Source: UBA1562 sp041653955
GTDB taxonomy: Bacteria; Omnitrophota; Gorgyraeia; Gygaellales; Profunditerraquicolaceae
DNA length: 64,000 nucleotides
Direction of reading: 5' to 3'
Assembly (NCBI GenBank): GCA_041653955.1
Contig: JBAZEH010000006.1
Span: 1-64,000 of the forward strand
The notes under the pieces are model-generated. The model ran no database searches. It saw nothing but the letters and a program-made list of their open reading frames with translations, and had not been told where the DNA came from. This document shows positions 33,491 to 41,708 of the stretch, piece by piece. Each line of letters starts with the position of its first letter. Positions within the stretch are counted from its first letter, which is position 1. Made by a program: the position numbers and the translations under genes.

Positions 33491-33859
33491 ATGCCAGGAG
33501 GAGATGGAACAGGTCCGATGGGATTAGGTCCTATGACCGGGAGAGCGGCTGGTTATTGCTCCGGATATTCCGTGCCCGGCTATATAAATCCGATCCCCGG
33601 CAGGGGAAGAGGATTTTATGGCCGCGGAGCAGGAAGGGGCCGGCGTAATTGGTATTACGCTACCGGGCTTGCGGGTTGGCAAAGGGCTTCAATGGGGATC
33701 CCTGCTTTTGGCGGGGCGTATCCTTACGCGCCTGAAATGGATCCGCAACGGGAGGCAGATATCTTAAAAAGCGAAGCTGACCTTTTAAAAAAGCAGCTGG
33801 AAGATATTCAAGCCCGCATTGAGAATTTGGAAAAATCCCAGACAGAGAAGAGTGATTAA
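33491..33859 (+). CDS. DUF5320-type Gly-rich protein with C-terminal coiled coil
   Basis: 122 residues from ATG 33491 behind AAAGGGGGTG. The N-terminus MPGGDGTGPMGLGPMTGRAAGYC is the DUF5320 signature; a Gly/Arg-rich middle (GRGRGFYGRGAGRGRR) and a coiled coil (residues about 88-118) follow. Such proteins commonly neighbour NifX/NifB-like and MinD-like ATPase genes in anaerobes, but no function is established. A shorter relative is at 36371. Its own Fur-type operator precedes it. Confidence 0.8.
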   Translation: MPGGDGTGPMGLGPMTGRAAGYCSGYSVPGYINPIPGRGRGFYGRGAGRGRRNWYYATGLAGWQRASMGIPAFGGAYPYAPEMDPQREADILKSEADLLKKQLEDIQARIENLEKSQTEKSD

Positions 33860-33913
33860 TTGCTGTAGGATGAGGGGGAGGGGAAAGGGACCCTGCCTCC
33901 TCATCCTTAGCAA
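33860..33913 (+). other. Long hairpin between the DUF5320 and NifX-like genes
   Basis: TTGCT-gt-AGGATGAGG (33860-33875) pairs with CCTCATCCT-t-AGCAA (33899-33913): nine contiguous pairs plus five outer pairs across a small bulge, with a G-rich top that can fold further (GGG/CCC). No T-run follows, so it is not a normal intrinsic terminator. A partial attenuator or an mRNA-stability element that sets different levels of the two genes is plausible. The next ribosome binding site, AAGGAG, starts six bases after it. Confidence 0.65.
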
Positions 33914-33930
33914 GTTAAAAAGGAGTGGTT

Positions 33931-34329
33931 ATGCGTATAGCTATATCTACAGATGGTGATTTTGTGTCTGCTCATTTTGGCAGATGCCCTTCTTTTACCC
34001 TTGTTGACATTGAAGACGGCAAGGTAATTAAAAGGACGGAAGTGGCAAACCCGGGTCACCAGCCGGGGGCTATCCCTGAATTTTTGCATAAGAAAGGCGC
34101 CAATTGTATCGTTGCCGGGGGGATGGGGATGCGGGCAACTTCATTTTTTGAAGAATATGGCATTAAGGCGATTGTAGGAGTGGAAGGCAAAATTGATGAA
34201 GTAATTGAACAGCTTAAAAAAGGAGCCCTTGAGGGCGGCGAGAGCCTCTGTCATCCTGGGGCGGGCAAGGGGTATGGTTTAGATAAAGAAGAGTGTGACC
34301 ATCCGCACGAAGAGGATTGCGAACATTAG
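33931..34329 (+). CDS. NifX/NifB-type FeMo-cofactor-like protein (COG1433)
   Basis: 132 residues from ATG 33931 after AAGGAG. MRIAISTDGDFVSAHFGRCPSFTLVDIEDGKV and NCIVAGGMGMRATSFFEEYGIKAIVGVEG match the dinitrogenase iron-molybdenum cofactor biosynthesis fold shared by NifX, NifY, the NifB C-terminus and the orange protein ORP. The tail is rich in Cys, His and acidic residues (SLCHPG, ECDHPHEEDCEH), which could bind metal. No nitrogenase genes are in the window, so a role in another metal cluster is more likely. Confidence 0.87.
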   Translation: MRIAISTDGDFVSAHFGRCPSFTLVDIEDGKVIKRTEVANPGHQPGAIPEFLHKKGANCIVAGGMGMRATSFFEEYGIKAIVGVEGKIDEVIEQLKKGALEGGESLCHPGAGKGYGLDKEECDHPHEEDCEH

Positions 34330-34339
34330 GGGGGTAATT

Positions 34340-34720
34340 ATGAAAATATGCGTTACTTCAGAAGGAGACAATTTAGATTCTAAGGTAGACCCGCGTTTTG
34401 GCAGATGCCAGTATTTTATTATTGCCGATACTGAAACTTCAGGATTTGAAGCTATTAAAAATCCTAATCTTGAATCAATGGGTGGGGCCGGAATTCAGTC
34501 TGCCCAATTAGTTGCTTCTAAGCAAGTTGGGGCTGTGGTTACGGGGAATGTAGGGCCTAATGCCTTTCAAACATTACAGGCGGCAGGCATAGGAATCTTT
34601 ACCAATGCCTCAGGCACGGTAAAGGAGGCAATTGAGAAATACAAAAAGGGAGGATTTAAGGTAGTTTCCGGTCCAAGCGTCGGTTCGCATTTTGGTATGC
34701 CGGGCAGGAATAAAAAATAA
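34340..34720 (+). CDS. Second NifX/NifB-type protein (COG1433)
   Basis: 126 residues from ATG 34340. MKICVTSEGDNLDSKVDPRFGRCQYFIIADTETSGFEAI and GAVVTGNVGPNAFQTLQAAGIGIFTNASG match the same fold as the previous gene but from a different subgroup, with the DPRFGRC motif. It lacks the His/Cys-rich tail. Paired copies of this family next to MinD-like ATPases are usual in strict anaerobes. A ferredoxin gene follows after ten bases. Confidence 0.88.
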   Translation: MKICVTSEGDNLDSKVDPRFGRCQYFIIADTETSGFEAIKNPNLESMGGAGIQSAQLVASKQVGAVVTGNVGPNAFQTLQAAGIGIFTNASGTVKEAIEKYKKGGFKVVSGPSVGSHFGMPGRNKK

Positions 34721-34729
34721 GGAGTGACC

Positions 34730-34897
34730 ATGGCGGCTAGAGTGGATAGAGAGAAGTGCAGCGGTTGCGGGGCGTGCCGGGAGATCTGCCCTGTTAACGC
34801 AATCAAGATAGAGAACGCTAAAGCGGTAATCAGCGATGATTGCGTGGAATGCGGGGCTTGTGTAAATCAATGCCCGAATGAGGCGATCTCAATTTAG
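34730..34897 (+). CDS. Small 2x[4Fe-4S] ferredoxin
   Basis: 55 residues, ATG 34730 after AAGGAG. It reads MAARVDREKCSGCGACREIC then PVNAIKI, and later DCVECGACVNQCPNEAISI. Two CxxCxxCxxxCP motifs bind two [4Fe-4S] clusters, as in clostridial ferredoxins. It probably passes electrons within the Fe-S region, between the NifX-like proteins and metK. metK starts nine bases after the stop, behind AGGAGG. Confidence 0.93.
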   Translation: MAARVDREKCSGCGACREICPVNAIKIENAKAVISDDCVECGACVNQCPNEAISI

Positions 34898-34906
34898 GAG
34901 GATTTT

Positions 34907-36085
34907 ATGAACAGGCGCAGCTATTTTTTTAGTTCGGAATCAGTAGGAGAAGGCCATCCGGATAAATTATGCGACCAGATATCAGATGGTGTGTTAGATG
35001 AGGTTTTAAGGCTTGATCCCGGCAAAGAGAGGAGCAGGGTTGCCTGTGAAACTTATGTTACTATGGGGCTTTTGATCGTCGGAGGTGAAATTACCACTTC
35101 CGCCTATATTAATATCCAGAAACTCGTAAGAGAAATCATCAAGAGTATAGGTTATACACACCCGAAGTATGGCTTTGATTATAAGACTTGCGCCATCGTA
35201 AACACCATTAATAGCCAGTCTCCCGATATCGCGCAGGGGGTAAATACCGGAGGGGCAGGGGACCAGGGAATTATGTTTGGTTACGCTTGCAACGAGACGA
35301 AAGAATACATGCCTCTTCCGATAACGCTCGCGCATAAACTGGTGAAGCGCATGGCTGATGTGCGCAGGGCTAATATATTAAAATATTTGGGCCCTGATTG
35401 TAAATCGCAGGTTACTATAGAATATCACGATAATAAGCCAAAGCGCGTGGATTCAGTTGTGCTTGCCTGCCAGCATACCGATAATATTCTGGATAAGACA
35501 GGCAGGAATATTACCTCAAAGTCGCGCCACGAGCTTATTGATCTTATTGCCAAACCGGTCTTAAAGGGATTAGTGGATAAAAATACCAAATATTATGTTA
35601 ATCAGACTGGTAAATTCTTAATCGGCGGGCCGCAATCCGATACCGGGATGACCGGCAGGAAAATTATCGTGGATACTTATGGGGGCACTGTTTCACATGG
35701 CGGCGGGGCTTTTTCGGGGAAGGACCCTACAAAGGTTGACCGCTCCGCGGCTTATATGTGCCGTTATATCGCCAAGAATATGGTTGCCGCGGGCCTTGCC
35801 GATAGATTCCTTGTCCAGCTGGCTTATGTTATAGGTTACTCGGAGCCGCTGTCTGTTTATGTGGATACTTACGGTACGGGGAAGTTGCCTAATGAGCAGT
35901 TGGTTAAGCTTATTCGCGATAATTTTAATCTTACGCCTAAAGGAATAATAGATTCCCTTAAACTGTTGCTACCGGTATATAGAAAGACGGCTTGTTACGG
36001 GCATTTCGGCCGCGATGACGCCGGGTTTAACTGGGAATTAACGGATAAGGCACCTGTTTTAAGAAAGAAAGCTTCAAGGTTATAA
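34907..36085 (+). CDS. metK: S-adenosylmethionine synthase
   Basis: 392 residues. Makes SAM from methionine and ATP. SSESVGEGHPDKLCDQISDGVLD at the N-terminus, the hexapeptide-type motif GAGDQGIMFGYACNET, the Lys-rich loop GGPQSDTGMTGRKIIVDTYGG and the P-loop-like GGGAFSGKDPTKVDRSAAY are all intact. SAM from this enzyme would feed the methyltransferases and the radical SAM protein nearby. Confidence 0.97.
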   Translation: MNRRSYFFSSESVGEGHPDKLCDQISDGVLDEVLRLDPGKERSRVACETYVTMGLLIVGGEITTSAYINIQKLVREIIKSIGYTHPKYGFDYKTCAIVNTINSQSPDIAQGVNTGGAGDQGIMFGYACNETKEYMPLPITLAHKLVKRMADVRRANILKYLGPDCKSQVTIEYHDNKPKRVDSVVLACQHTDNILDKTGRNITSKSRHELIDLIAKPVLKGLVDKNTKYYVNQTGKFLIGGPQSDTGMTGRKIIVDTYGGTVSHGGGAFSGKDPTKVDRSAAYMCRYIAKNMVAAGLADRFLVQLAYVIGYSEPLSVYVDTYGTGKLPNEQLVKLIRDNFNLTPKGIIDSLKLLLPVYRKTACYGHFGRDDAGFNWELTDKAPVLRKKASRL

Positions 36086-36106
36086 TTAAAAAAGGAGGTG
36101 GTTTGT

Positions 36107-36358
36107 ATGCCGTTTTTTGAACCATTAGAGAAGATGGACCCTAAGCATGTTGATTTAGAAAGAGCGAGAAAGTCTTTGCGCGAAGAACTTGAGGCGGTTG
36201 ATTTTTATCAGGAACGGATTGACGCGACTGAAGATGAATCTTTAAAAAAACTCCTCGCGCATAATATGAACGAGGAAAAGGAACACGCGGCTATGCTTAT
36301 GGAGTGGATCAGGAAGAATGATGCTGTGCAGGATAAGATGTTTCAAGAGCATGATTAG
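36107..36358 (+). CDS. Encapsulated-ferritin-type (EncFtn) protein, no shell gene nearby
   Basis: 83 residues, start ATG 36107 behind AAAGGAGGTG. SLREELEAVDFYQERIDA and AHNMNEEKEHAAMLMEWIRKND match the two-helix EncFtn family. By alignment, Glu27, Glu57 and His60 correspond to the ferroxidase residues Glu32, Glu62 and His65 of Rhodospirillum EncFtn; Tyr34 is kept and its Trp38 is Phe33. EncFtn normally works inside an encapsulin shell and carries a C-terminal targeting peptide. The protein ends soon after the second helix, without such a peptide, and no encapsulin gene is in the window. It may be a free ferroxidase or iron-handling protein. Confidence 0.85.
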   Translation: MPFFEPLEKMDPKHVDLERARKSLREELEAVDFYQERIDATEDESLKKLLAHNMNEEKEHAAMLMEWIRKNDAVQDKMFQEHD

Positions 36359-36370
36359 GAGGTGGTTGCT

Positions 36371-36601
36371 ATGCCAAGAGGAGATGGAACAGGGCCTTTA
36401 GGCCAGGGGCCGGGTACAGGAAGGGGAAGAGGAATGGGAAGGGGTGCTGGCATGGGACGGATGGGAGGAAACCGCCCCGGGGCAGGCCCCGGAGGTGCTT
36501 GCGTGTGTCCTGCTTGTGGAGAAAGGGTTCCCCATCAAGCCGGGACGCCATGCGCATTGATTAATTGCCCTAAATGCGGGGTAAAAATGGTAAGGGAGTA
36601 G
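36371..36601 (+). CDS. Short DUF5320-like Gly-rich protein with zinc ribbon
   Basis: 76 residues, ATG 36371 after AGGAGGTGG. MPRGDGTGPLGQGPGTGRGRG resembles the start of the DUF5320 protein at 33491, followed by a Gly/Met/Arg-rich linker. The C-terminal part has CVCPACG and later CALINCPKCGVKM, four to five cysteines typical of a zinc ribbon. Function unknown. Confidence 0.75.
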   Translation: MPRGDGTGPLGQGPGTGRGRGMGRGAGMGRMGGNRPGAGPGGACVCPACGERVPHQAGTPCALINCPKCGVKMVRE

Positions 36602-36611
36602 GGGCTGGATT

Positions 36612-37223
36612 TTGGAGAAAGAAGTTTTTGAAAATCACAAGATATATTTAGAAAGGCTTGAATTCTACCGGGGTTTTGGTTACGATTTAGAGAAGGAAAG
36701 AGATTTTATCCTTGATAAGTCCCTTCCTGTTTCTGAAGAGATCCTGGAAGTCGGAACCGGCAAGGGCCATTTTGCCCTTGCCTTGGCAAAACGGGGGTAT
36801 ACTTTTGTAAGCATAGATATCTCCCGGCAAGAGCAAGAGATAGCTGCATTGAATTTGCGATATTTTGGCCTGGAAAAACAAGCGGCTCTTAGAATTGAAG
36901 ACGCGGAGCATTTAAGTTTTTCGGGCCAAAGTTTTAATACCATATTTTCTATTAATGTGTTTCATCATCTTGAAAAACCGTTAGTGGTTTTAGATGAGAT
37001 GATCCGTTTGCTGCGGCCTGCCGGAAAGATTATCCTAAGCGATTTTAGCGCCAGGGGGTTAGATATCATTAATGCCTGTCATATGCGTGAAGGGCGCAAG
37101 CACGATTATTTTAAACATCGTTTAGATGAGGCAAGAGATTATTTCGTTAATAAAGGTTTCAATGTTGGAGAGTGCCAAAGCGAAGTCCAGAAAGTAATTA
37201 TAGCTGAACGAATACAAGGATAA
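36612..37223 (+). CDS. Class I SAM-dependent methyltransferase
   Basis: 203 residues with a TTG start (36612). Motif I ILEVGTGKGHFALALAKRGYTFVSID binds SAM; FNTIFSINVFHHLEKPLVVLDEMIRLLRPAGKIILSDF is the UbiE-like core. The substrate is not predictable. It lies two bases before the first MinD-like ATPase, so the same transcript is likely. Confidence 0.85.
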   Translation: MEKEVFENHKIYLERLEFYRGFGYDLEKERDFILDKSLPVSEEILEVGTGKGHFALALAKRGYTFVSIDISRQEQEIAALNLRYFGLEKQAALRIEDAEHLSFSGQSFNTIFSINVFHHLEKPLVVLDEMIRLLRPAGKIILSDFSARGLDIINACHMREGRKHDYFKHRLDEARDYFVNKGFNVGECQSEVQKVIIAERIQG

Positions 37224-37225
37224 AG

Positions 37226-38080
37226 ATGATTATTTCGGTTGCGAGCGGAAAGGGCGGAACAGGCAAGACTACCATAGCAGTCAATCTCGCCTTATCTATA
37301 GATAATGTGCAGTTCCTTGATTGCGATGTTGAAGAACCCAACGCCCATATTTTTCTTAAACCCCGGATCAATAAGCAGGCCAAAGCGTATATACCCGTTC
37401 CGGAGATTGACGAATCTAAGTGCGTTTATTGCGGTAAATGTGCCAAGGTATGTGTTTATAACGCGATAGCAGTTTTGCCCGGCCAATCCAGAAAAAAGGG
37501 GACGATTTTGGTCTTTGAACAGCTTTGCCATGGCTGTGGGGCTTGCAGCGCTCTTTGTCCGGAAGGAGCGATAAAAGAGGTGAAGAGGGAAATAGGAGTT
37601 GTGGAGTTCGGCAATTTCCAAGATATAGAATTTATCCATGGTAAACTCAATATCGGAGAAGCAATGTCTCCACCCCTTATCCGGCAGGTCAAAGAGCATA
37701 TCAACCCTAAAAAAACCGTTATTATTGACGCTCCCCCCGGCACGTCATGCCCGGTAGTGGCTTCAGTCAAGGGAAGCGATTTCTGTATATTAGTTACTGA
37801 ACCGACACCCTTCGGTTTAAATGATCTTGTTTTAGCGGTAGAGGTGATAAGGAAACTGAAAATTCCTTTTGGAGTCGTAATAAACCGCGCCGACCTGGGA
37901 AATAGAAAAACCGAAGAATACTGCAAACAAGAGAATATTTCTGTTTTGATGAGGATACCTTTTAAAAAAGAAATAGCCATGGCTTATTCCAGGGGTGAGC
38001 CTATGGTTAGGGCGTTCCCGGAGTATAAAAAAGATTTCCATGGTCTTTTTAACGCGATCCAGAATGGAAAATTTAGTTAA
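37226..38080 (+). CDS. MinD-like P-loop ATPase with inserted ferredoxin domain (1)
   Basis: 284 residues. Deviant Walker A SGKGGTGKTT at residues 7-16, then an inserted two-cluster ferredoxin domain with cysteines in CVYCGKCAKVC (66-76) and CHGCGACSALC (101-111), then the second ATPase half with IIDAPPGTSCPV and VTEPTPFGLNDL. This architecture (COG1149) occurs in pairs in the orange-protein cluster of Desulfovibrio and in other anaerobes; the copy at 39828 is its partner. It probably uses ATP to help move or insert Fe-S or other metal clusters. Confidence 0.9.
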   Translation: MIISVASGKGGTGKTTIAVNLALSIDNVQFLDCDVEEPNAHIFLKPRINKQAKAYIPVPEIDESKCVYCGKCAKVCVYNAIAVLPGQSRKKGTILVFEQLCHGCGACSALCPEGAIKEVKREIGVVEFGNFQDIEFIHGKLNIGEAMSPPLIRQVKEHINPKKTVIIDAPPGTSCPVVASVKGSDFCILVTEPTPFGLNDLVLAVEVIRKLKIPFGVVINRADLGNRKTEEYCKQENISVLMRIPFKKEIAMAYSRGEPMVRAFPEYKKDFHGLFNAIQNGKFS

Positions 38081-38465
38081 AGATTTTTTAAAACAGAAAC
38101 GATTTGCCGTAGCCGGTTCTTTTAGAAGCAGGGAAAAGTTCGCTTATAAAATATTAATCAGTTTGATTGAAAAAGGTTATATGGTTTTTCCTGTTAATCC
38201 GCATATTAATGAAGTCGAAGGCAGGGTTTCTTATAAAACTATAAGCGATATTCCTTTTGAGGTGGATGTGGTTGATATCGTAACTCCCCCCTCCGTAACC
38301 GAAGCCATTTTAAAAGAATGCCTGCAAAAGGGGATAAAAAGGGTATGGCTTCAGCCCGGGGCAGAGAGCCCGGATGCTATCAAGTTTTGCCAGGATAATG
38401 ATATTAAGGTAATCCACAGCATGTGCGTAATGCTGGAGTCGCTGAAAGAACGGGGGAACCCATGA
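38064..38465 (+). CDS. CoA-binding domain protein (YccU-like)
   Basis: 133 residues from ATG 38064, overlapping the previous gene by 17 bases. FAVAGSFRSREKFAYKILISLIEKGYMVFPVNPHINEVEGR and KRVWLQPGAESPDAIKFC match the small Rossmann-fold CoA-binding family. Members bind CoA, but their cellular job is unclear. It overlaps the CoA-disulfide-reductase-like gene downstream by four bases, which fits a CoA link. Confidence 0.88.
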   Translation: MENLVKDFLKQKRFAVAGSFRSREKFAYKILISLIEKGYMVFPVNPHINEVEGRVSYKTISDIPFEVDVVDIVTPPSVTEAILKECLQKGIKRVWLQPGAESPDAIKFCQDNDIKVIHSMCVMLESLKERGNP

Positions 38466-39811
38466 GTAAGAAAACGGATATTCTTATTATAGGCGCCGGT
38501 CCTGCGGGAGTAGTATGCGCCGTGACTGCCAGGAAATATTACCCCTCTAAGAGTATAGTAGTGATGAAGGATGTTGCTGACGGGGTTATCCCCTGCGGGA
38601 TACCCTATATGTTTTCCAGCCTGGATAATCCGGATGAGAATAAGCTGGGTATGGCGTCTTTGGAAAAGAACAATATAGAGATAGCCGTTGATACAGCCGT
38701 GAGTATAAACAGAAAGGAAAAAACAGTAGATTCAACAAGCAAAAACAGGTATTCCTATGAAAAGTTGGTTTTGGCGGTCGGCTCAACCCCGTTAATTCTG
38801 CCTATTAAGGGTATAGATAAAAAAGGGGTCTACCCGATACATAAAGAAATGGGGTATTTGAAGGAAGTTGTAAGCCAGATCAAGCTCTGTAAGAATATCC
38901 TAGTAATCGGGGGAGGGTTTATCGGAGTTGAGTTTGCCGACGAACTTGCCGGATTAAAAGGGGTAAATGTTACTTTAGTAGAGATGTTACCGCGTTTATT
39001 AGCTAATTCATTTGATCCCGAATTCTCACAGATGGCCGAGGAACGTTTAAAGGAAAAAGGGGTTAATATCCTGGTTAATGCCCGGGTTGAAGAAATAATC
39101 GGGCAGGATAAAGTTGAAAAGGTGAGGTTTAGTGATGGCAAAGAGATCCCGGTAGAAGGGGTTATACTCGGCGCAGGTTCAAAGCCGAATATAAAAATGG
39201 CTATTGAAGCCGGATTGGAGATGGGTTTTTGCAAAGGCATATTAACGGATGAGTATATGAGGACTTCAGTCGATCCTGACATCTTCGCGATCGGAGATTG
39301 TTCCTGCAAAAGAGATTTTTATACCCGCAAGGCCATACCTGTAATGCTTGCTTCAACAGCGACAGCTGAAGCGAGGATCGCGGGCGCTAATCTTTATCAA
39401 ATAAAAGTTATCCGTGAAAATAAAGGTACGATTGCTATATATTCCACGTATATTGATGGTCTTGTCTTAGGCTCGGCTGGGCTTACTGAAAAAACCGCCC
39501 GTGAAGAAGGTTTTGAAATTATTGTAAGCAGTATAGACGGCGTTGACAAGCACCCCGCTTCTTTACCGGGAGCCTGTAAGGGGAAGATAAAATTAATCTT
39601 TTCTAAACAGTCAGGCATCATTTTGGGAGGCCAGGTAAGTTGCGGGATGTCTTGTGCCCAAATGATTAATGTAATAGGTATCGCTATCCAGAAGCGGATG
39701 TCTTGTACGGAGCTTGAAACTTTACAGATCGCGACGCATCCTTATCTGACTAGCGCGCCTACGATGTATCCTATTATCCTGGCTGCCCAGGATGTGTATG
39801 GAAAGATTTAA
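38462..39811 (+). CDS. FAD-dependent pyridine-nucleotide-disulfide oxidoreductase (CoA-disulfide reductase/NADH oxidase-like)
   Basis: 449 residues from ATG 38462. FAD motif DILIIGAGPAGVVCAV, a Cys in IPCGIPYMFSS at the place of the redox Cys of CoA-disulfide reductase and NADH oxidase, NAD motif ILVIGGGFIGVEFADELA, and PDIFAIGDCS before the C-terminal dimerisation domain. It could reduce CoA disulfides, persulfides or oxygen. It is coupled to a CoA-binding protein gene and lies between the two ferredoxin-containing ATPases. Confidence 0.88.
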   Translation: MSKKTDILIIGAGPAGVVCAVTARKYYPSKSIVVMKDVADGVIPCGIPYMFSSLDNPDENKLGMASLEKNNIEIAVDTAVSINRKEKTVDSTSKNRYSYEKLVLAVGSTPLILPIKGIDKKGVYPIHKEMGYLKEVVSQIKLCKNILVIGGGFIGVEFADELAGLKGVNVTLVEMLPRLLANSFDPEFSQMAEERLKEKGVNILVNARVEEIIGQDKVEKVRFSDGKEIPVEGVILGAGSKPNIKMAIEAGLEMGFCKGILTDEYMRTSVDPDIFAIGDCSCKRDFYTRKAIPVMLASTATAEARIAGANLYQIKVIRENKGTIAIYSTYIDGLVLGSAGLTEKTAREEGFEIIVSSIDGVDKHPASLPGACKGKIKLIFSKQSGIILGGQVSCGMSCAQMINVIGIAIQKRMSCTELETLQIATHPYLTSAPTMYPIILAAQDVYGKI

Positions 39812-39827
39812 CGAAGGGTAAAATTAT

Positions 39828-40679
39828 ATGAAACAAATTGTGGTTATCAGCGGTAAGGGCGGGACGGGTAAAACCGTTATTACGGGCGCGTTTGCCGCCT
39901 TAGCGAAAAATAAGGTTATGGCGGATTGCGATGTGGATGCCGCTGACCTGCATTTATTATTACAGCCGGAAATAAAAGAACGTCATGATTTCAGGAGCGG
40001 TTTAAGCGCCTCGATTGATAAGAAAATATGCCGGAAGTGCGGGAAATGTATTGTTGCCTGCAGATTTGATGCTATAAGCCAGGATTTTATAATTGACCCT
40101 GTTGCCTGCGAAGGATGCGCTTTTTGCAGCCATATTTGCCCGGCAGGGGCTATAAAGATGGAAGAAAACCTTGCGGGGGAATGGTTTATTTCCGAAACGC
40201 GCTTTGGACCTATGGTGCACGCCAAACTTGGGATCGCTGAAGAGAATTCAGGCAAGCTTGTTTCTTTGGTTAGAAAAAAGGCAAAAGAGCTGGCGCAAAA
40301 GAATAACTGTGATTGGGTGATCATTGATGGCGCCCCGGGCATAGGTTGCCCTGTGATTGCGTCCCTTTCAGGCATTGATTGTGCGTTAGTGGTAACCGAG
40401 CCTACGCTATCCGGCATGCACGATGCATTAAGGGTCATAGAAGTAACCGGGCATTTTAATGTTCCTGCGCGGCTGGTAATTAATAAATACGATTTAAACC
40501 CGGATATGTCAAAGATAATAGAAGACCATTGTGCGAAAAGCGGAATCCCGCTGATCGGAAAGATCGGGTTTGATAAGGCTGTGGTGGAAGCTATGGTAGA
40601 GGGCAAAACTATTATGGAACATAAGGATACGGCAGCTAAGGATGAGATTCGCAGGATTTGGGAAAAATTGAAGGCTTAA
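39828..40679 (+). CDS. MinD-like P-loop ATPase with inserted ferredoxin domain (2)
   Basis: 283 residues with the same design as the gene at 37226: SGKGGTGKTVITG (8-20), ferredoxin cysteines in CRKCGKCIVAC (69-79) and CEGCAFCSHIC (94-104), then IIDGAPGIGCPV and VTEPTLSGMHDALRV. The two differ enough to be distinct partners, as in the orange-protein cluster, where two such ATPases act together. A heterodimer is likely by inference. Confidence 0.9.
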   Translation: MKQIVVISGKGGTGKTVITGAFAALAKNKVMADCDVDAADLHLLLQPEIKERHDFRSGLSASIDKKICRKCGKCIVACRFDAISQDFIIDPVACEGCAFCSHICPAGAIKMEENLAGEWFISETRFGPMVHAKLGIAEENSGKLVSLVRKKAKELAQKNNCDWVIIDGAPGIGCPVIASLSGIDCALVVTEPTLSGMHDALRVIEVTGHFNVPARLVINKYDLNPDMSKIIEDHCAKSGIPLIGKIGFDKAVVEAMVEGKTIMEHKDTAAKDEIRRIWEKLKA

Positions 40680-40691
40680 AATATAAGTTTT

Positions 40692-41681
40692 ATGGATAGC
40701 CGGGATATTCACGTATTAAAATATTTTTCATCGTTTGTCAGCGTCTCCAACGGGCAAGTAATCAATATTACCGAGCCGGTAATGACTTTTTGCCCTTTGG
40801 CAAAACATTTATATAAGGATTTTGGCGGCATCCGGGGCGATGACAGAGAAGCCATTAAGAGCGCTGTTAAAAGGGCAATTGAATCAAAAATAAAAGACCA
40901 CGGTTTTTTTACCGAAAAGAGGAATATTTCATATGGTGGTATTTCAATACCATATGGTGCTTCGGAGATGATCAGTTTTGCGTTAAGAAAAGGCGTTATA
41001 GACGCGGCAGTTGTAGTTTGTGAAGGGGCGGGGACGGTTATCGTAGATAGGCCGGAAATTATCCAGGGTATAGGCGCCCGGATGAATAGTTTATTGTTAA
41101 CTTCCCCTATTAAAGGGATTATAAACAGGCTCCGGTCCGCCGGTTGCCGGGTGGTATTTGAAAACGCGCTTATTGACCAGGCTTTAGGGGCCAGGGAGGC
41201 AGTAAGGGCTGGATATAAGGCTATTGCCGTTACTGTAAGCGGCCATTCTGCGGCAGATTTAAAGGTATTGCGTTTATTAGAGGCAGAAAGCATAGCTGCA
41301 ATTACCTCTTTAGCGGTGTGCACGACCGGTATCTCTAAAGATAAGATCGGCATGATACGCGATTACGCTGATCTGGCGTGGAGTTGCGCTTCTTTTGATG
41401 TGCGCCGGATAATAGGGCCTTTGGCCAGATACCAGCTTTCCCTGCAAATACCCGTTTTTGTTTTGACTAAAAAAGGGACAGATTTTGTTTCGGCGTATGC
41501 TAATGATGAGGAAATTATAAGAAAATTAGACGAAACAAAACAATACCTTTTTTCGAATGATCCGGGCGGAAAAGCTGTTTATTTAGGGGATTTTAAAGCG
41601 TTTATCAGCGAGTCCCGGCTGCCGGTTAAGGCCAACAAAGAGCCCAGCTTCGCGGACGAGAATAAATGCGTTCCCGCGTAA
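40692..41681 (+). CDS. DUF2099 / methanogenesis marker 8-like protein
   Basis: 329 residues. The opening DIHVLKYFSSFVSVSNGQVINITEPVMTFCPLAKHLY, the segment SYGGISIPYGASEMISFALRKGVIDAAVVVCEGAGTVIVDRPEIIQGIGARM and the later Cys in TSLAVCTTGIS and LAWSCASFD match DUF2099, known from methanogens as methanogenesis marker protein 8 and also found in some bacteria. Its reaction is unknown. No methyl-coenzyme M reductase genes are in the window, so the family may serve a broader metal or redox role here, next to Fe-S ATPases and a NifU-like scaffold. Confidence 0.82.
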   Translation: MDSRDIHVLKYFSSFVSVSNGQVINITEPVMTFCPLAKHLYKDFGGIRGDDREAIKSAVKRAIESKIKDHGFFTEKRNISYGGISIPYGASEMISFALRKGVIDAAVVVCEGAGTVIVDRPEIIQGIGARMNSLLLTSPIKGIINRLRSAGCRVVFENALIDQALGAREAVRAGYKAIAVTVSGHSAADLKVLRLLEAESIAAITSLAVCTTGISKDKIGMIRDYADLAWSCASFDVRRIIGPLARYQLSLQIPVFVLTKKGTDFVSAYANDEEIIRKLDETKQYLFSNDPGGKAVYLGDFKAFISESRLPVKANKEPSFADENKCVPA

Positions 41682-41708
41682 ATAGGTAATATTTTGGAAA
41701 GTATTCAT

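Noticed and set aside
33931..34720. Nitrogenase cofactor genes (nifX) implying nitrogen fixation
   Set aside because: No nifHDKENB genes are present and this protein family is widespread in non-fixing anaerobes.
36362..36601. Encapsulin shell gene next to the EncFtn-like gene
   Set aside because: The neighbour is a 76-residue Gly-rich zinc-ribbon protein, far too small for a shell protein.
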